A stretch of DNA of 64,000 nucleotides. Source: an uncultured Lachnospiraceae bacterium (GTDB lineage: Bacteria; Bacillota; Clostridia; Lachnospirales; Lachnospiraceae). Positions 28,412-38,355 of this stretch are shown piece by piece; the stretch's first letter is position 1, and each line of letters opens with the position of its first letter. The stretch lies in the NCBI GenBank assembly GCA_946531495.1, contig CAMNAQ010000003.1, forward strand, positions 1 through 64,000, read 5' to 3'. The notes below the pieces were generated by a model, which was not told where the DNA came from, ran no database searches, and worked only from the letters and a program-made list of their open reading frames with translations. The position numbers and the translations under genes are program-made.

Positions 28412-29983
28412 ATGTCAATCAAATGGATTAATTACGATCAGCTCGATGCATCCGCAAAGCTTGCATCGGATACCCCGGCAGACCTTACCAAGGTCTTGAC
28501 TGCAGACAGGGTGAAGGCTTATTCCGCAAAGATGGCAGCAGGCATGGATTATAACTATGCTGCAAAAAATGTTGATGACACCATTTTAAAGGATCTTCAG
28601 AAGCTTGCAGACGAGGCCGGACTTATCGAGAAGTTCGAAGCACTCTATAACGGAGAGGTCATCAATACCGGAGAAAAGAGACTTGTTCTTCACCATCTGA
28701 CCAGAGGCCAGCTCGGCAATAAGGTTGAGTGTGAGGGCACCGATAAGAGAGCCTTCTATGTAAAGCAGCAGGAGAGGATCGCCGAGTTTGCAGGTAAGGT
28801 TCACTCCGGAGAGATAGTAAACGAAAAGGGTGAGAAGTTCACCACAGCCGTTCAGATAGGTATCGGCGGCTCAGACCTTGGTCCCAGGGCAATGTATCTT
28901 GCACTTGAGAACTGGGCTAAGGTAAACGGCTGCTTCAAGATGCAGGCACAGTTCATTTCCAACGTAGATCCCGATGATGCAGCAGGCGTTCTTGCAAATG
29001 TTGATGTTGCGCATTCGATCTTTATCCTGGTATCAAAGTCCGGAACCACCCTTGAGACCCTTACCAACGAAGCATTCGTTAAGGATGCTCTTAAGAAGGC
29101 CGGTCTTGATCCCGCAAAGCATATGATCGCTGTTACTTCTGAGACATCACCTCTTGCGGGAAACAGTGATTATCTCGATGCTTTCTTTATGGACGATTAC
29201 ATCGGCGGAAGATATTCATCCACATCTGCCGTAGGCGGAGCGGTTCTTTCGCTTGCATTCGGTCCCGATATCTTTGCCAGATTCTTAAACGGTGCTGCTG
29301 AGGAAGATAAGCTTGCTACCGAAAAGGATGTGCTTAAAAATCCCGATCTTCTCGATGCACTTATCGGAGTATATGAGAGAAATGTTCTCGGATACGGTTC
29401 AACGGCTGTTCTTCCTTATTCACAGGCAATGAGCAGATTCCCTGCTCACCTCCAGCAGCTTGATATGGAATCTAACGGAAAGAGCGTCAACCGTTTTGGA
29501 GAGCCCGTTTCATACGTTACCGGTCCTGTTATCTTCGGTGAGCCCGGAACCAACGGCCAGCACTCCTTCTATCAGCTCCTTCATCAGGGAACGGACATCA
29601 TCCCTCTCCAGTTCATCGGATTTAAGGAGAGCCAGCAGGGTATTGATGTGGACATTCAGGGAAGCACCAGCCAGAAGAAGCTCTGCGCTAACGTAGTTGC
29701 ACAGATCATGGCATTTGCCGGCGGAAAGGCTGACGAAAATAAGAACAAGAACTTTGCGGGAAACAGACCTTCAAGCATTATCGTCGGAGAAAAGCTCACT
29801 CCCGAAGCTCTCGGTGCACTTCTTGCACATTTCGAGAATAAGGTAATGTTCCAGGGCTTTGTATGGAACCTCAACAGCTTCGATCAGGAGGGCGTACAGC
29901 TCGGTAAGGTTCTTGCCAAGAAGGTACTTGCTCATGAAACCGACGGAGCACTCAAGGCATACAGTGAGCTTTTTGAGATCTGA
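28412..29983 (+). CDS. pgi: glucose-6-phosphate isomerase
   Basis: QIGIGGSDLGPRAMYLAL, SKSGTTLETLTNE, GGRYSSTSAVG. Confidence 0.95.
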   Translation: MSIKWINYDQLDASAKLASDTPADLTKVLTADRVKAYSAKMAAGMDYNYAAKNVDDTILKDLQKLADEAGLIEKFEALYNGEVINTGEKRLVLHHLTRGQLGNKVECEGTDKRAFYVKQQERIAEFAGKVHSGEIVNEKGEKFTTAVQIGIGGSDLGPRAMYLALENWAKVNGCFKMQAQFISNVDPDDAAGVLANVDVAHSIFILVSKSGTTLETLTNEAFVKDALKKAGLDPAKHMIAVTSETSPLAGNSDYLDAFFMDDYIGGRYSSTSAVGGAVLSLAFGPDIFARFLNGAAEEDKLATEKDVLKNPDLLDALIGVYERNVLGYGSTAVLPYSQAMSRFPAHLQQLDMESNGKSVNRFGEPVSYVTGPVIFGEPGTNGQHSFYQLLHQGTDIIPLQFIGFKESQQGIDVDIQGSTSQKKLCANVVAQIMAFAGGKADENKNKNFAGNRPSSIIVGEKLTPEALGALLAHFENKVMFQGFVWNLNSFDQEGVQLGKVLAKKVLAHETDGALKAYSELFEI

Positions 29984-30014
29984 TAAAGCTTAAGCTCCGG
30001 TTATTGTTAAGGAA

Positions 30015-30052
30015 ACAACTGCCGCGCACAGGATGCGCGGCAGTTGTTTTAT
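30015..30052 (+). terminator. intrinsic terminator
   Basis: caactgccgcgca-cagga-tgcgcggcagttgtttt. Confidence 0.88.
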
Positions 30053-30139
30053 GCTGCAAGCTGCATGGAGTTTTGCTGCATGTTTTGTGCTATACGGATA
30101 TTATTTGCCGATGTCTGCACTATATGGAAATTGCTTGCG

Positions 30140-31234
30140 TTACTCGGGATCGATCACTACCTTGAGTACCACAGGGTTATGGTCGGTGTATTTAAATCCG
30201 TGGTTTACTGTTTCGACTGAGATGACCGTAAGATTGTCCGATATGATGAATCCGTCGATTATATAGAACTGGAAGGAATCCGTATCCTGTACTCCTTCAA
30301 GAGGTCTGTCAAGGGATCTGCCGGAAGGGACGGACGGCTGCAGGAAGGTCAGGGAGCTGTCGAAATTGCTTTCATCAAGTATCCCGCTGTGCCAGCAGCC
30401 TTCCAATTCAGGATATCCGGATGTATCCGTGCTTGAAAATGACTGGTTAAAATCGCCTCCCGCTATGATATAGTTTCCTGCCTCAAGTTCATTTTTTAGG
30501 AAGTCTGCAAGCATCTTTGTCTGGGCAGCTTTGCCTTCACCGTCGTCAAATGCCTCGAGATGCAGATTTATGATGACAAGCTCCTTGTCCGAGCCTTCAA
30601 TGGGAATCCTGTTTACGGAGAGGCATCTTTTCAGATTGGCAACACGGACAGGCCATTTAAAAGGGCAGGGCAGGCTTATCCTTTCCGATCTTTCGATATC
30701 GTATGCGGAAAGGGTTACAAGACCGCTTCCCACTTCTCCGATGGGAGGAAGGGGGAAGGGTACGAAACGCGCATTGTAGTTATATGCGAATGTTCCGTCA
30801 AAAGAGGGGAACATATCCATAAAATACCTGAATTCGTCGGTATGATATGATCTTGCCGAATCGATATCGGTTTCCTGGAGAAGTATGATATCAGGCCCAA
30901 GATCCGACAGTATGGTGCCTATTCCGCTGAGATTCTCCGAAAGCCTTTCCTTATCGGCGGTATATACGTGACTTCCTCCGTCCATGAAAAAGTCGGCATT
31001 GTCTCCAAGTGCGCCGTATCCTACATTCCAGGAAACAATAGTCAGGGCATCACCTGTAAGCAGCCCGGTATCGCTTTCTGCGGCACCGCTTTCCACCGTA
31101 AGGCTTTCAACGGGATCTGGCTTGTATTCGGTGATCGTAAGATAAATGATGAGCATGACGAATACCAGGACAAGCGCACATATAAGTATAAGGAGTGTCT
31201 TGATTATTTTTTTGAAGATTTTCATGATCTGCAA
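30140..31234 (-). CDS. endonuclease/exonuclease/phosphatase family protein
   Basis: TIVSWNVGYG, DIILLQETDID, YIIAGGDFNQSF, YTDHNPVVLKV; N-terminal TM. Confidence 0.88.
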   Translation of the reverse strand: MQIMKIFKKIIKTLLILICALVLVFVMLIIYLTITEYKPDPVESLTVESGAAESDTGLLTGDALTIVSWNVGYGALGDNADFFMDGGSHVYTADKERLSENLSGIGTILSDLGPDIILLQETDIDSARSYHTDEFRYFMDMFPSFDGTFAYNYNARFVPFPLPPIGEVGSGLVTLSAYDIERSERISLPCPFKWPVRVANLKRCLSVNRIPIEGSDKELVIINLHLEAFDDGEGKAAQTKMLADFLKNELEAGNYIIAGGDFNQSFSSTDTSGYPELEGCWHSGILDESNFDSSLTFLQPSVPSGRSLDRPLEGVQDTDSFQFYIIDGFIISDNLTVISVETVNHGFKYTDHNPVVLKVVIDPE

Positions 31235-31294
31235 TTCCTCCGTTAAAGGACCTTAAGCTGCATTATATCATTTTTCACACCTTTTTCATCTTAA

Positions 31295-31366
31295 ATCCGG
31301 TCATCGTTTATCCCGCAGATCCGGTCCTTGGTTTTTCTGCAGATCCTGTTATCGTTTATCCTTATG
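31295..31366. repeat. three imperfect 24-bp tandem repeats
   Basis: ATCCGGTCATCGTTTATCCCGCAG / ATCCGGTCCTTGGTTTTTCTGCAG / ATCCTGTTATCGTTTATCCTTATG. Confidence 0.6.
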
Positions 31367-31503
31367 CGACCCCGCGGGGCGCGGGACTGCCGGGAGCTGC
31401 CTGATGACGATCGTTTCCCTGCGATATGATCACGATAAAGATACGTGTTCTGCGGATTTGTGGTATACTTAAATGTATTATTTTTTCAGAGAGGAAGTGC
31501 GTT

Positions 31504-32721
31504 ATGTCACTTAGCTTTACCGACAGAGAATTCATTCCCGTTATGCTCGGAGGGGATATCAATACCTACAGCGTATCAAGGGCATTCTATGAAAAATATA
31601 ATGTAAAATGTTATGTATTCGGAAAGTTTCCCACAGGTCCGAGCTACGGAAGCAGGATCATTGAGTATGAAGCTGATCCCCGCATCGAGACGGATGAGTA
31701 TTTTGTTAAAAGGATCAATGACTTTGCCACGGAGCATAAGGATAAGACCATCATCCTTGTGGGGTGCGGCGATTCCTATGTGGCCCTTTGCTCAAAGCAT
31801 AAGAACGAGCTTGCAGATAATATAATCACACCCTATATAGATTATGATCTCATGCATTCACTTCAGATGAAGGAGACCTTCTACGGCCTGTGCGACAAGT
31901 GGGGGATCGATTATCCCGGAACTGTCATCTATGATCGCAGCATGGGTGAAGAATTTGAGATGAATTTCCCCTATCCCGTGATCATGAAGCCTTCAAACGG
32001 GATCCAGTACTGGGAGCATCCCTTTGATACCCAGAAGAAAGTATATACCATACATGACAGAAAAGAACTGATAAAGGTTCTTGATGATATCTACTCTGCC
32101 GGATATACGGATAAGATGATCATTCAGGATATGATCCCCGGAAATGACGAATATATGAGGGTCCTCACATCCTATTCCGACCGAAACGGAAAGGTTAAGA
32201 TGATGTGCCTCGGACATGTCCTTCTTGAGGAGCATACCCCTCACGGACTGGGAAATCATGCACTTATCATCACGGAGCCCAATAAAGAGCTCATGGAGAG
32301 AGTAAAGAATCTCCTTGAATCGATGAATTATGTGGGCTATTCCAATTTCGATATAAAATATGACACCCGTGACGGAAAATTTAAATTTTTCGAGATCAAT
32401 ACAAGACAGGGAAGAAGCAATTTCTATGTGACGGGATCCGGCTTCAATGTGGCCGAATATATAACGGAGGATTTCTTCTACGGAAAAGAACTTGAGCTTA
32501 AGTATGCCGAGGAAGAGCATCTCTGGACTGTGGTCCCAAGGGGCGTTGCTCTTAAGTATGTGAAGGATCCCGGTCTGAAGGCCAGGATGAAGAAGCTTTG
32601 GAGCTCCGGAGAGGTCGTGAATCCTGTTTTTCTCAAGGGCGATTCGAAGCCTGACAGAATGTACAGGATGATCAGAACCTATTTCAGCCATTATGTGAAG
32701 TTTAAGAGATACTATAAATGA
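31504..32721 (+). CDS. ATP-grasp carboxylate-amine ligase (D-aspartate ligase-like)
   Basis: EFIPVMLGGDINTYSVSRAFYEKY..., IMKPSNG, FKFFEINTRQGRSNFYVTGSG; start at ATG 31504. Confidence 0.8.
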   Translation: MSLSFTDREFIPVMLGGDINTYSVSRAFYEKYNVKCYVFGKFPTGPSYGSRIIEYEADPRIETDEYFVKRINDFATEHKDKTIILVGCGDSYVALCSKHKNELADNIITPYIDYDLMHSLQMKETFYGLCDKWGIDYPGTVIYDRSMGEEFEMNFPYPVIMKPSNGIQYWEHPFDTQKKVYTIHDRKELIKVLDDIYSAGYTDKMIIQDMIPGNDEYMRVLTSYSDRNGKVKMMCLGHVLLEEHTPHGLGNHALIITEPNKELMERVKNLLESMNYVGYSNFDIKYDTRDGKFKFFEINTRQGRSNFYVTGSGFNVAEYITEDFFYGKELELKYAEEEHLWTVVPRGVALKYVKDPGLKARMKKLWSSGEVVNPVFLKGDSKPDRMYRMIRTYFSHYVKFKRYYK

Positions 32722-32849
32722 TGGCTGTGATGCTGACATTTGCATGTTTCTCCGAATAAAGAATAATGTGGGATGGATACCTGAAAATATACTGAAATAA
32801 TGTGGGACAAATGTCAGTAAATACGTGAAAAAATGATACGGGGAATTAT

Positions 32850-33557
32850 ATGAAAAAGATACTTGGAGTTATCGGCGGTATGGGGCCGGAAGCAACTGCA
32901 TATTTTTACGAAGAAGTCATAGCTCATACCAGAGCTCTCAGAGACCAGGATCATATCGATATGGTCATATTGAGCCACGCTTCGATGCCCGACAGAACCG
33001 AAGCTATCAATACCGGGGAATATGATGCGCTTCTTGCTTCCATGAAGGGCGAGGTCGAAAAGCTTGAAAAATGCGGAGCAGGAAATATAGCTATCCCGTG
33101 CAATACGTCCCACTTTTTTATAGACAGGATACAGGCTATGACCAGAGTGCCCGTGATAAACATGATCGATGAGACCGCGAAGGCTATAGCCGAAGGTGAG
33201 ATCAGAGTAAAGAAGGTTGGGATACTTGCAACCGACGGCGCGGTAAGGACAGGTCTTTATCAGAGCGCATGCAAAAAATACGGACTTGATTCCGAGATAC
33301 CGGATCCTGAATACCAGAAGAAGGTCATGTCCCTTATCTATGATGATATAAAAGCCGGAAAGCTTGGGGATGAGGATAAATTCCACGATGCGGTATCCAA
33401 TCTTCAGGAAAAGGGATGTAATGTGATAATACTCGCATGCACGGAACTGAGCGTGTACAAGAAGCATCATAAGGTTCCCATGCACTGCGTTGATGCACTC
33501 GATGTACTTGTTAAGGAATCCATAATACGTAGCGGCGCACAGTACGAGGAATTGTGA
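32850..33557 (+). CDS. aspartate/glutamate racemase family protein
   Basis: GVIGGMGPEATAYFYE, IPCNTSHFF, IILACTELS. Confidence 0.9.
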   Translation: MKKILGVIGGMGPEATAYFYEEVIAHTRALRDQDHIDMVILSHASMPDRTEAINTGEYDALLASMKGEVEKLEKCGAGNIAIPCNTSHFFIDRIQAMTRVPVINMIDETAKAIAEGEIRVKKVGILATDGAVRTGLYQSACKKYGLDSEIPDPEYQKKVMSLIYDDIKAGKLGDEDKFHDAVSNLQEKGCNVIILACTELSVYKKHHKVPMHCVDALDVLVKESIIRSGAQYEEL

Positions 33558-33569
33558 CTTTCGGATTGA

Positions 33570-35168
33570 ATGATCGATATGAGCAGAGAATTAACTTTAA
33601 ACGAATATAAAAAGGCTGTTGAAGAAAGAGGGCTTCTTAAGGGCTGCGCAGCGGAAGAGGATTTTTCCCGCAGGGTAGACTTTGTGACATACGATTCGAG
33701 GCAGGTCAGGCCGGGTACGCTTTTTGTATGCAAGGGAGCATCCTTTAAAGCAGACTATCTAAAGAGCGCGGTTTCGGACGGTGCCGTGGCTTATATCTCG
33801 GAGACAGAATATCCCGAAGGGGCAGGCATTCCGGCCATCATTGTTACGGATATAAGAAAGGCGATGCCGGTGCTTGGGGATCTGTTCTATGATTATCCCC
33901 AGAAAAAACTGAAGATCACCGCGTTTGGCGGAACGAAGGGAAAATCGACCTCGACATATTACATGAAGTATGTTGTGGACGAATATCTTGGACGACTGGG
34001 AAAGCACGAAAGTGCCGTGCTTTCGTCCATAGATAATTATGACGGAGTTATCAGGGAAGAATCCCACATCACCACTGCGGAATCCCTTGAGCTTCATATG
34101 CATTTCGATAATGCCGTATCCAGTGGTATAGAGTTTCTGGAGATGGAGGTATCGAGCCAGGCTCTGAAGTATGACAGGGTTATGGGAGTCGGATTTGATG
34201 TCGGAGTCTTCATGAATATTTCCGAGGACCATATCAGTCCCAATGAGCATGCGGATTTTGAAGATTATCTTTCATCCAAGATGAAGATGTTCTCGCTTAC
34301 AAAGACTGCGGTCGTTAATCTCGATTCCGACTGCATAGACAGAGTTTTGGATGAAGCACATGCATCGAAGGAGATAATAACCTTCAGCCGGAAGGATCCC
34401 TCGGCTGATTATTTTGCCCATGACGTAAGAAAAGAGGGAGACAGTATCTTTTTTGAGGTCAGCATAAGTCCCCGTATTAAATCGGCAGCGCTGTCTTTTG
34501 AGGGTGAGGCCGGATCCGGTGCGGAAATGCCTTGGAAAGGCGAATTTGAACTTACAATGCCCGGACTTTTCAATGTTGAGAATGCTCTTGGTGTGATAGC
34601 TGCAGCAATCAGCTACGGAATACCCGAAGATTGTATCAGGGAAGGCCTCAGAAAGGCAAAATCCCCCGGAAGAATGGAGCATTTTAAGAGCAAAGACGGT
34701 CTTATAAATGCATTCGTGGACTATGCTCATAACAAGCTGAGCTTCGAAGCTTTGTATTCATCTGCCAAAAAGGAATATCCGGGTTCGAGGATCGTCGGGA
34801 TATTCGGATGCCCCGGCGGGAAGGCATATCAGAGAAGATATGAGCTTCCTCAGACCGCCGCAAAATATGCGGATAAGCTGTATATATGTGCGGAAGATCC
34901 GGGCCCCGATCCTGCGGAGGAGATTTCGAGGGAGGTTGCCGGTTATGCCGGAGAAGCGGGAATAGAATATGAGGAGATAGAAGACAGGGGAGCGGCTATC
35001 CATAAGGCAATCATGGAAGTCAGAAAACCCACGGTCCTTCTGATCACGGGAAAGGGCGAGGAAACGAGACAAAAATACGGCACCGTATATGCTCCGTGCA
35101 GATCCGATGCCGACTATACACAGGAATTTATCAAAGAGTATGATGAATCACCTCATCATTTTTTTTGA
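33570..35168 (+). CDS. Mur ligase family protein (MurE-like)
   Basis: TAFGGTKGKSTSTYYMK, MEVSSQALKYDRVMGV, GIFGCPGGKAYQRRYELP, LLITGKGEETRQK; atypical EDPGPDPAEE where MurE-DAP has DNPR. Confidence 0.85.
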   Translation: MIDMSRELTLNEYKKAVEERGLLKGCAAEEDFSRRVDFVTYDSRQVRPGTLFVCKGASFKADYLKSAVSDGAVAYISETEYPEGAGIPAIIVTDIRKAMPVLGDLFYDYPQKKLKITAFGGTKGKSTSTYYMKYVVDEYLGRLGKHESAVLSSIDNYDGVIREESHITTAESLELHMHFDNAVSSGIEFLEMEVSSQALKYDRVMGVGFDVGVFMNISEDHISPNEHADFEDYLSSKMKMFSLTKTAVVNLDSDCIDRVLDEAHASKEIITFSRKDPSADYFAHDVRKEGDSIFFEVSISPRIKSAALSFEGEAGSGAEMPWKGEFELTMPGLFNVENALGVIAAAISYGIPEDCIREGLRKAKSPGRMEHFKSKDGLINAFVDYAHNKLSFEALYSSAKKEYPGSRIVGIFGCPGGKAYQRRYELPQTAAKYADKLYICAEDPGPDPAEEISREVAGYAGEAGIEYEEIEDRGAAIHKAIMEVRKPTVLLITGKGEETRQKYGTVYAPCRSDADYTQEFIKEYDESPHHFF

Positions 35169-35204
35169 TAAATGATCAAAGGGAAAGATGCTATCCGCAA
35201 AAAA

Positions 35205-36395
35205 TCAGATCCATCCGATTGATATTGCGAAGTATTCCCCAAGGTCGAACAAACCTTTTAACCAGATGATGATAAATCCAAGATAAAGAGGCAGAGATGC
35301 CTCTTTTTTCTGCATAATGATGAGGGATGAACGAGATATGATGACACTTATCATAAGGCACATGGTGCCAAAAGTTGCTCTGTCGGGATAATGAGGAGAA
35401 AGGAACATTGCTCCCCAGGAAAGAAGGGCTGCAAGAAGGAGCAGTTTTTCCGGTATTTTAAGCTTTATCCCGCAAAAAACCGTACTTATGATCAGTACGG
35501 CGGCAAGCACTAGAACGGTAAGTATCTGGAATCTGAACGCGGCCTCGCATTCGGAGTAGCATCTAAGAAACAGTGTCCAGAGGGTTCCTTTTTTCGGAAT
35601 CTGTGAGCTTCTTACGAAATTTCCGGGAGCGATTATGCACATAACGGAACCTGCGAGTGAGAAAATGCTTCCTTCGATCATCCAAAATGCAGGCTTTTTC
35701 CCGCTTTTCAGAAGCAGTCCCACGACAATGAGGGAGATGATAAAGCATGTCGGGCCCATGTTTTCATTGCTCCATCCCGTAATCACAGCAAGGGGGATGA
35801 TCCATAGCGTTATGCCGGGAAGAGCGGGGATGTTGCTTTTGGCGGCCGTTTTTTTATCCGATGCGCCTGCTGCGGCCTCGCCGGACAGGTTATCATCGTC
35901 AAGCTCTCTGAGATAACTGAAAAGGAAGAGCATGATAAATACCGTGATGAACAGGTAGTTGGCAGCCCCTGCTTCCCAGAACATGCTCATTTTCCAATTG
36001 GCGTTCAGCCCAAGGATCATTCCGGATGCCGCTGCGAGACTTACGGTAAAGCGGCGGTTTTTAGCGGATGAGATTCCGGAAACCAGGATAACAGACATGG
36101 AGAGTATGAATACAAAGACGGTATTCAGTATATCGGCCGTCTTTTCTCCGCTCATAAGGATAAGCTGAAGCAGTCCGTGCGTGATGCTGCGTCCGCCCCA
36201 GTTGTGCCAGTGCCATACCTGGGCCGAGATCACATCGGAAAGGGAACTTACAGGCTTATCCGAATAAAGGCAGGTGGAATACCACAGATCGTCCATCATA
36301 AAGGGGATCTGCGCATTCAGCACATATACCATTACAGCAGTTATTGCAAGTATTATCAGGCTAAAACAGCATATTTTATCGAATTTCTTTTCCAT
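35205..36395 (-). CDS. multi-pass membrane protein (DUF6056-like)
   Basis: MEKKFDKICCFSLIILAITAVMVYVLNAQIPFMMDDLWYS, about 11 TM; start reassigned from 36455. Confidence 0.65.
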   Translation of the reverse strand: MEKKFDKICCFSLIILAITAVMVYVLNAQIPFMMDDLWYSTCLYSDKPVSSLSDVISAQVWHWHNWGGRSITHGLLQLILMSGEKTADILNTVFVFILSMSVILVSGISSAKNRRFTVSLAAASGMILGLNANWKMSMFWEAGAANYLFITVFIMLFLFSYLRELDDDNLSGEAAAGASDKKTAAKSNIPALPGITLWIIPLAVITGWSNENMGPTCFIISLIVVGLLLKSGKKPAFWMIEGSIFSLAGSVMCIIAPGNFVRSSQIPKKGTLWTLFLRCYSECEAAFRFQILTVLVLAAVLIISTVFCGIKLKIPEKLLLLAALLSWGAMFLSPHYPDRATFGTMCLMISVIISRSSLIIMQKKEASLPLYLGFIIIWLKGLFDLGEYFAISIGWI

Positions 36396-36519
36396 GCTTA
36401 AAATAATATGATGAAGGCAAAAAAAGGTCAATGAAATTTGAATTGTCAAAGGCACCGCAAGATGCCGTCCGATTTCCGTGAAACGTGCATAAAAACTGCA
36501 GATTTTGAATGTTAATCAT

Positions 36520-36549
36520 TTGACGTACACCATATAAAAAGCATATAAT
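36520..36549 (+). promoter_or_regulatory. promoter of cps-like operon
   Basis: TTGACG, 18-bp spacer, TATAAT. Confidence 0.6.
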
Positions 36550-36632
36550 TGACACATCAGTCGGATCGGTAAAAACGTCCGGTTGTGTTTTGCTGTACCA
36601 GTATATTCTCGGGGGCGGGAGTTCTTTTCGAT

Positions 36633-36854
36633 ATGAATATATCGTTTTTTCACAATACCGTATTTTATATTATTCTCGGAGTGCTTATATTGATCGCCGG
36701 GATTGATGTTGCGTATTTTATCTTCCTGAAGAAAGGAAAGAGTGGGAAGCGGGGCGGCTGTGAAGGCTTTGAGCCTGACAGAACAACGGAAGAGAGTGAA
36801 TTAAAGTTTGCGAGCATAGACGAGGACGAAGATTTAGAGTATGTCGAAAAATGA
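36633..36854 (+). CDS. small single-TM protein
   Basis: N-terminal TM plus acidic tail; start at ATG 36633. Confidence 0.55.
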   Translation: MNISFFHNTVFYIILGVLILIAGIDVAYFIFLKKGKSGKRGGCEGFEPDRTTEESELKFASIDEDEDLEYVEK

Positions 36855-37596
36855 TCTTTGCATGACGGATATGCACTGCCATATTCTTCCGGGTGTGGAT
36901 GACGGTTCACACGATATGGAAGAGTCATTGGACATGCTCAGGATTGCCCGAAAAAGCGGGATCGACAGAATGATCCTCACTCCGCATTATAAAGCGTCTC
37001 ACCACAATGCTTCACCGGATACCCTGAGAAAGCGTCTTGCGCTTTTAAGGGCGGAGGCAAAAAAAGTCGGGATAAATGTGGAGCTTGCTCTCGGAAACGA
37101 AGTTTTGTATTTTTCGGATTTTCTTGAAGCCTATTATGCCGGCAGGATCCTTACTCTTAACGGAACAGACAGACTGCTGACGGAGTTCCATCCGACTGCT
37201 GACTATATGTATGTGAGAAATGCCATGGATGAACTTATAGGAGCGGGATTTATCCCTGTTTTGGCACATCTTGAGAGAGTCGAATGTCTGGTAAGCGTTC
37301 CGGAAAGGGTATTTGAACTGCGGGATATCGGATGTGAGATGCAGATGAATGCTGCGGACTATATGGGGGCGATGGGCCGAAGGGTTCGAAGATTCCTTCA
37401 GGAACTGCTTGATAAAGAAGCGGTTGACTATCTGGGGACCGATGCTCATGACAGGAAGACCAGAACGCCTGATGTCAGGAAATGTCTTGGTGACCTGTAT
37501 GAAAGATATGACGATGAATATGTAAGAAGCATCGCATATATGAATGCTGACTTAATATTTGAACATGTAAGTGCAGAGGAATCAAATGCAGATTAA
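36841..37596 (+). CDS. CpsB/CapC-type tyrosine-protein phosphatase (PHP)
   Basis: MTDMHCHILPGVDDGSHDMEESLDMLRIA, LTPHY, LGTDAHD. Confidence 0.92.
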   Translation: MSKNDLCMTDMHCHILPGVDDGSHDMEESLDMLRIARKSGIDRMILTPHYKASHHNASPDTLRKRLALLRAEAKKVGINVELALGNEVLYFSDFLEAYYAGRILTLNGTDRLLTEFHPTADYMYVRNAMDELIGAGFIPVLAHLERVECLVSVPERVFELRDIGCEMQMNAADYMGAMGRRVRRFLQELLDKEAVDYLGTDAHDRKTRTPDVRKCLGDLYERYDDEYVRSIAYMNADLIFEHVSAEESNAD

Positions 37597-38311
37597 TAAT
37601 CAGAATGATGAGATTGAAATAGATCTTCGGGAGCTGTTTGAACTGCTCCTGCACAGGATCTGGATCATAATTCCCGCAGGAATGCTGGCTTTTGTTCTTG
37701 GCTTTTCTTACGTGACATTCTTCATTACCCCGATGTTTAAATCAACCACGGGAATTTATGTAATGTCCAGACAAAGCTCAGATGGGCTTACTCTCAGCGA
37801 TACACAGCTTTCCAGCCAGCTTACCAAGGATTATGAGGAACTCATCCAGTCCAGAACGGTACTGGAGTCTGTGATTGAGCAGACGGGTATCTCCGAAACC
37901 TACGAGGGGCTCAAATCCAGAATATCCATAAGCAATGTCGGCGGAACACATATCATATATATTACCGTTACGGACTCCAATCCTGACACGGCGATGCTTC
38001 TGGCAAACAGCATCAGGGAGATTGCGGCTGTTCATATTAAGGATGTTACGGCAGTTGAAGCGGTCAATGTTGTGGACGAGGCTAACTATCCAACCCACCC
38101 TTCAGGCCCTCCGGTAATGAAATGGGCACTGATCTGTGCCTTTGCAGGTGTGGTTCTGAGCAGCATGATCATTGTGATCAGGTATCTTTTTGACGATACC
38201 ATCAAGTATTCGGAGGATGTGGAGAAGTATCTCGGCTGGAGCACACTGGCCATAATTCCGTTGATGGCCGGTGACACCGGAAAAAAGCAGCATGGAAAAG
38301 AAAAAAAGTAA
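37571..38311 (+). CDS. Wzz/CpsC-type chain-length regulator
   Basis: Two terminal TMs flanking Wzz domain; between CpsB and CpsD genes. Confidence 0.88.
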   Translation: MQRNQMQINNQNDEIEIDLRELFELLLHRIWIIIPAGMLAFVLGFSYVTFFITPMFKSTTGIYVMSRQSSDGLTLSDTQLSSQLTKDYEELIQSRTVLESVIEQTGISETYEGLKSRISISNVGGTHIIYITVTDSNPDTAMLLANSIREIAAVHIKDVTAVEAVNVVDEANYPTHPSGPPVMKWALICAFAGVVLSSMIIVIRYLFDDTIKYSEDVEKYLGWSTLAIIPLMAGDTGKKQHGKEKK

Positions 38312-38355
38312 AGTGCCTGTGACCGGATACCCTGTTATACGTTGAGAGGATTACA

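Noticed and set aside
31295-31366. CRISPR-like array
   Set aside because: Repeats are imperfect and directly abutting with no spacers; no cas genes in the window.
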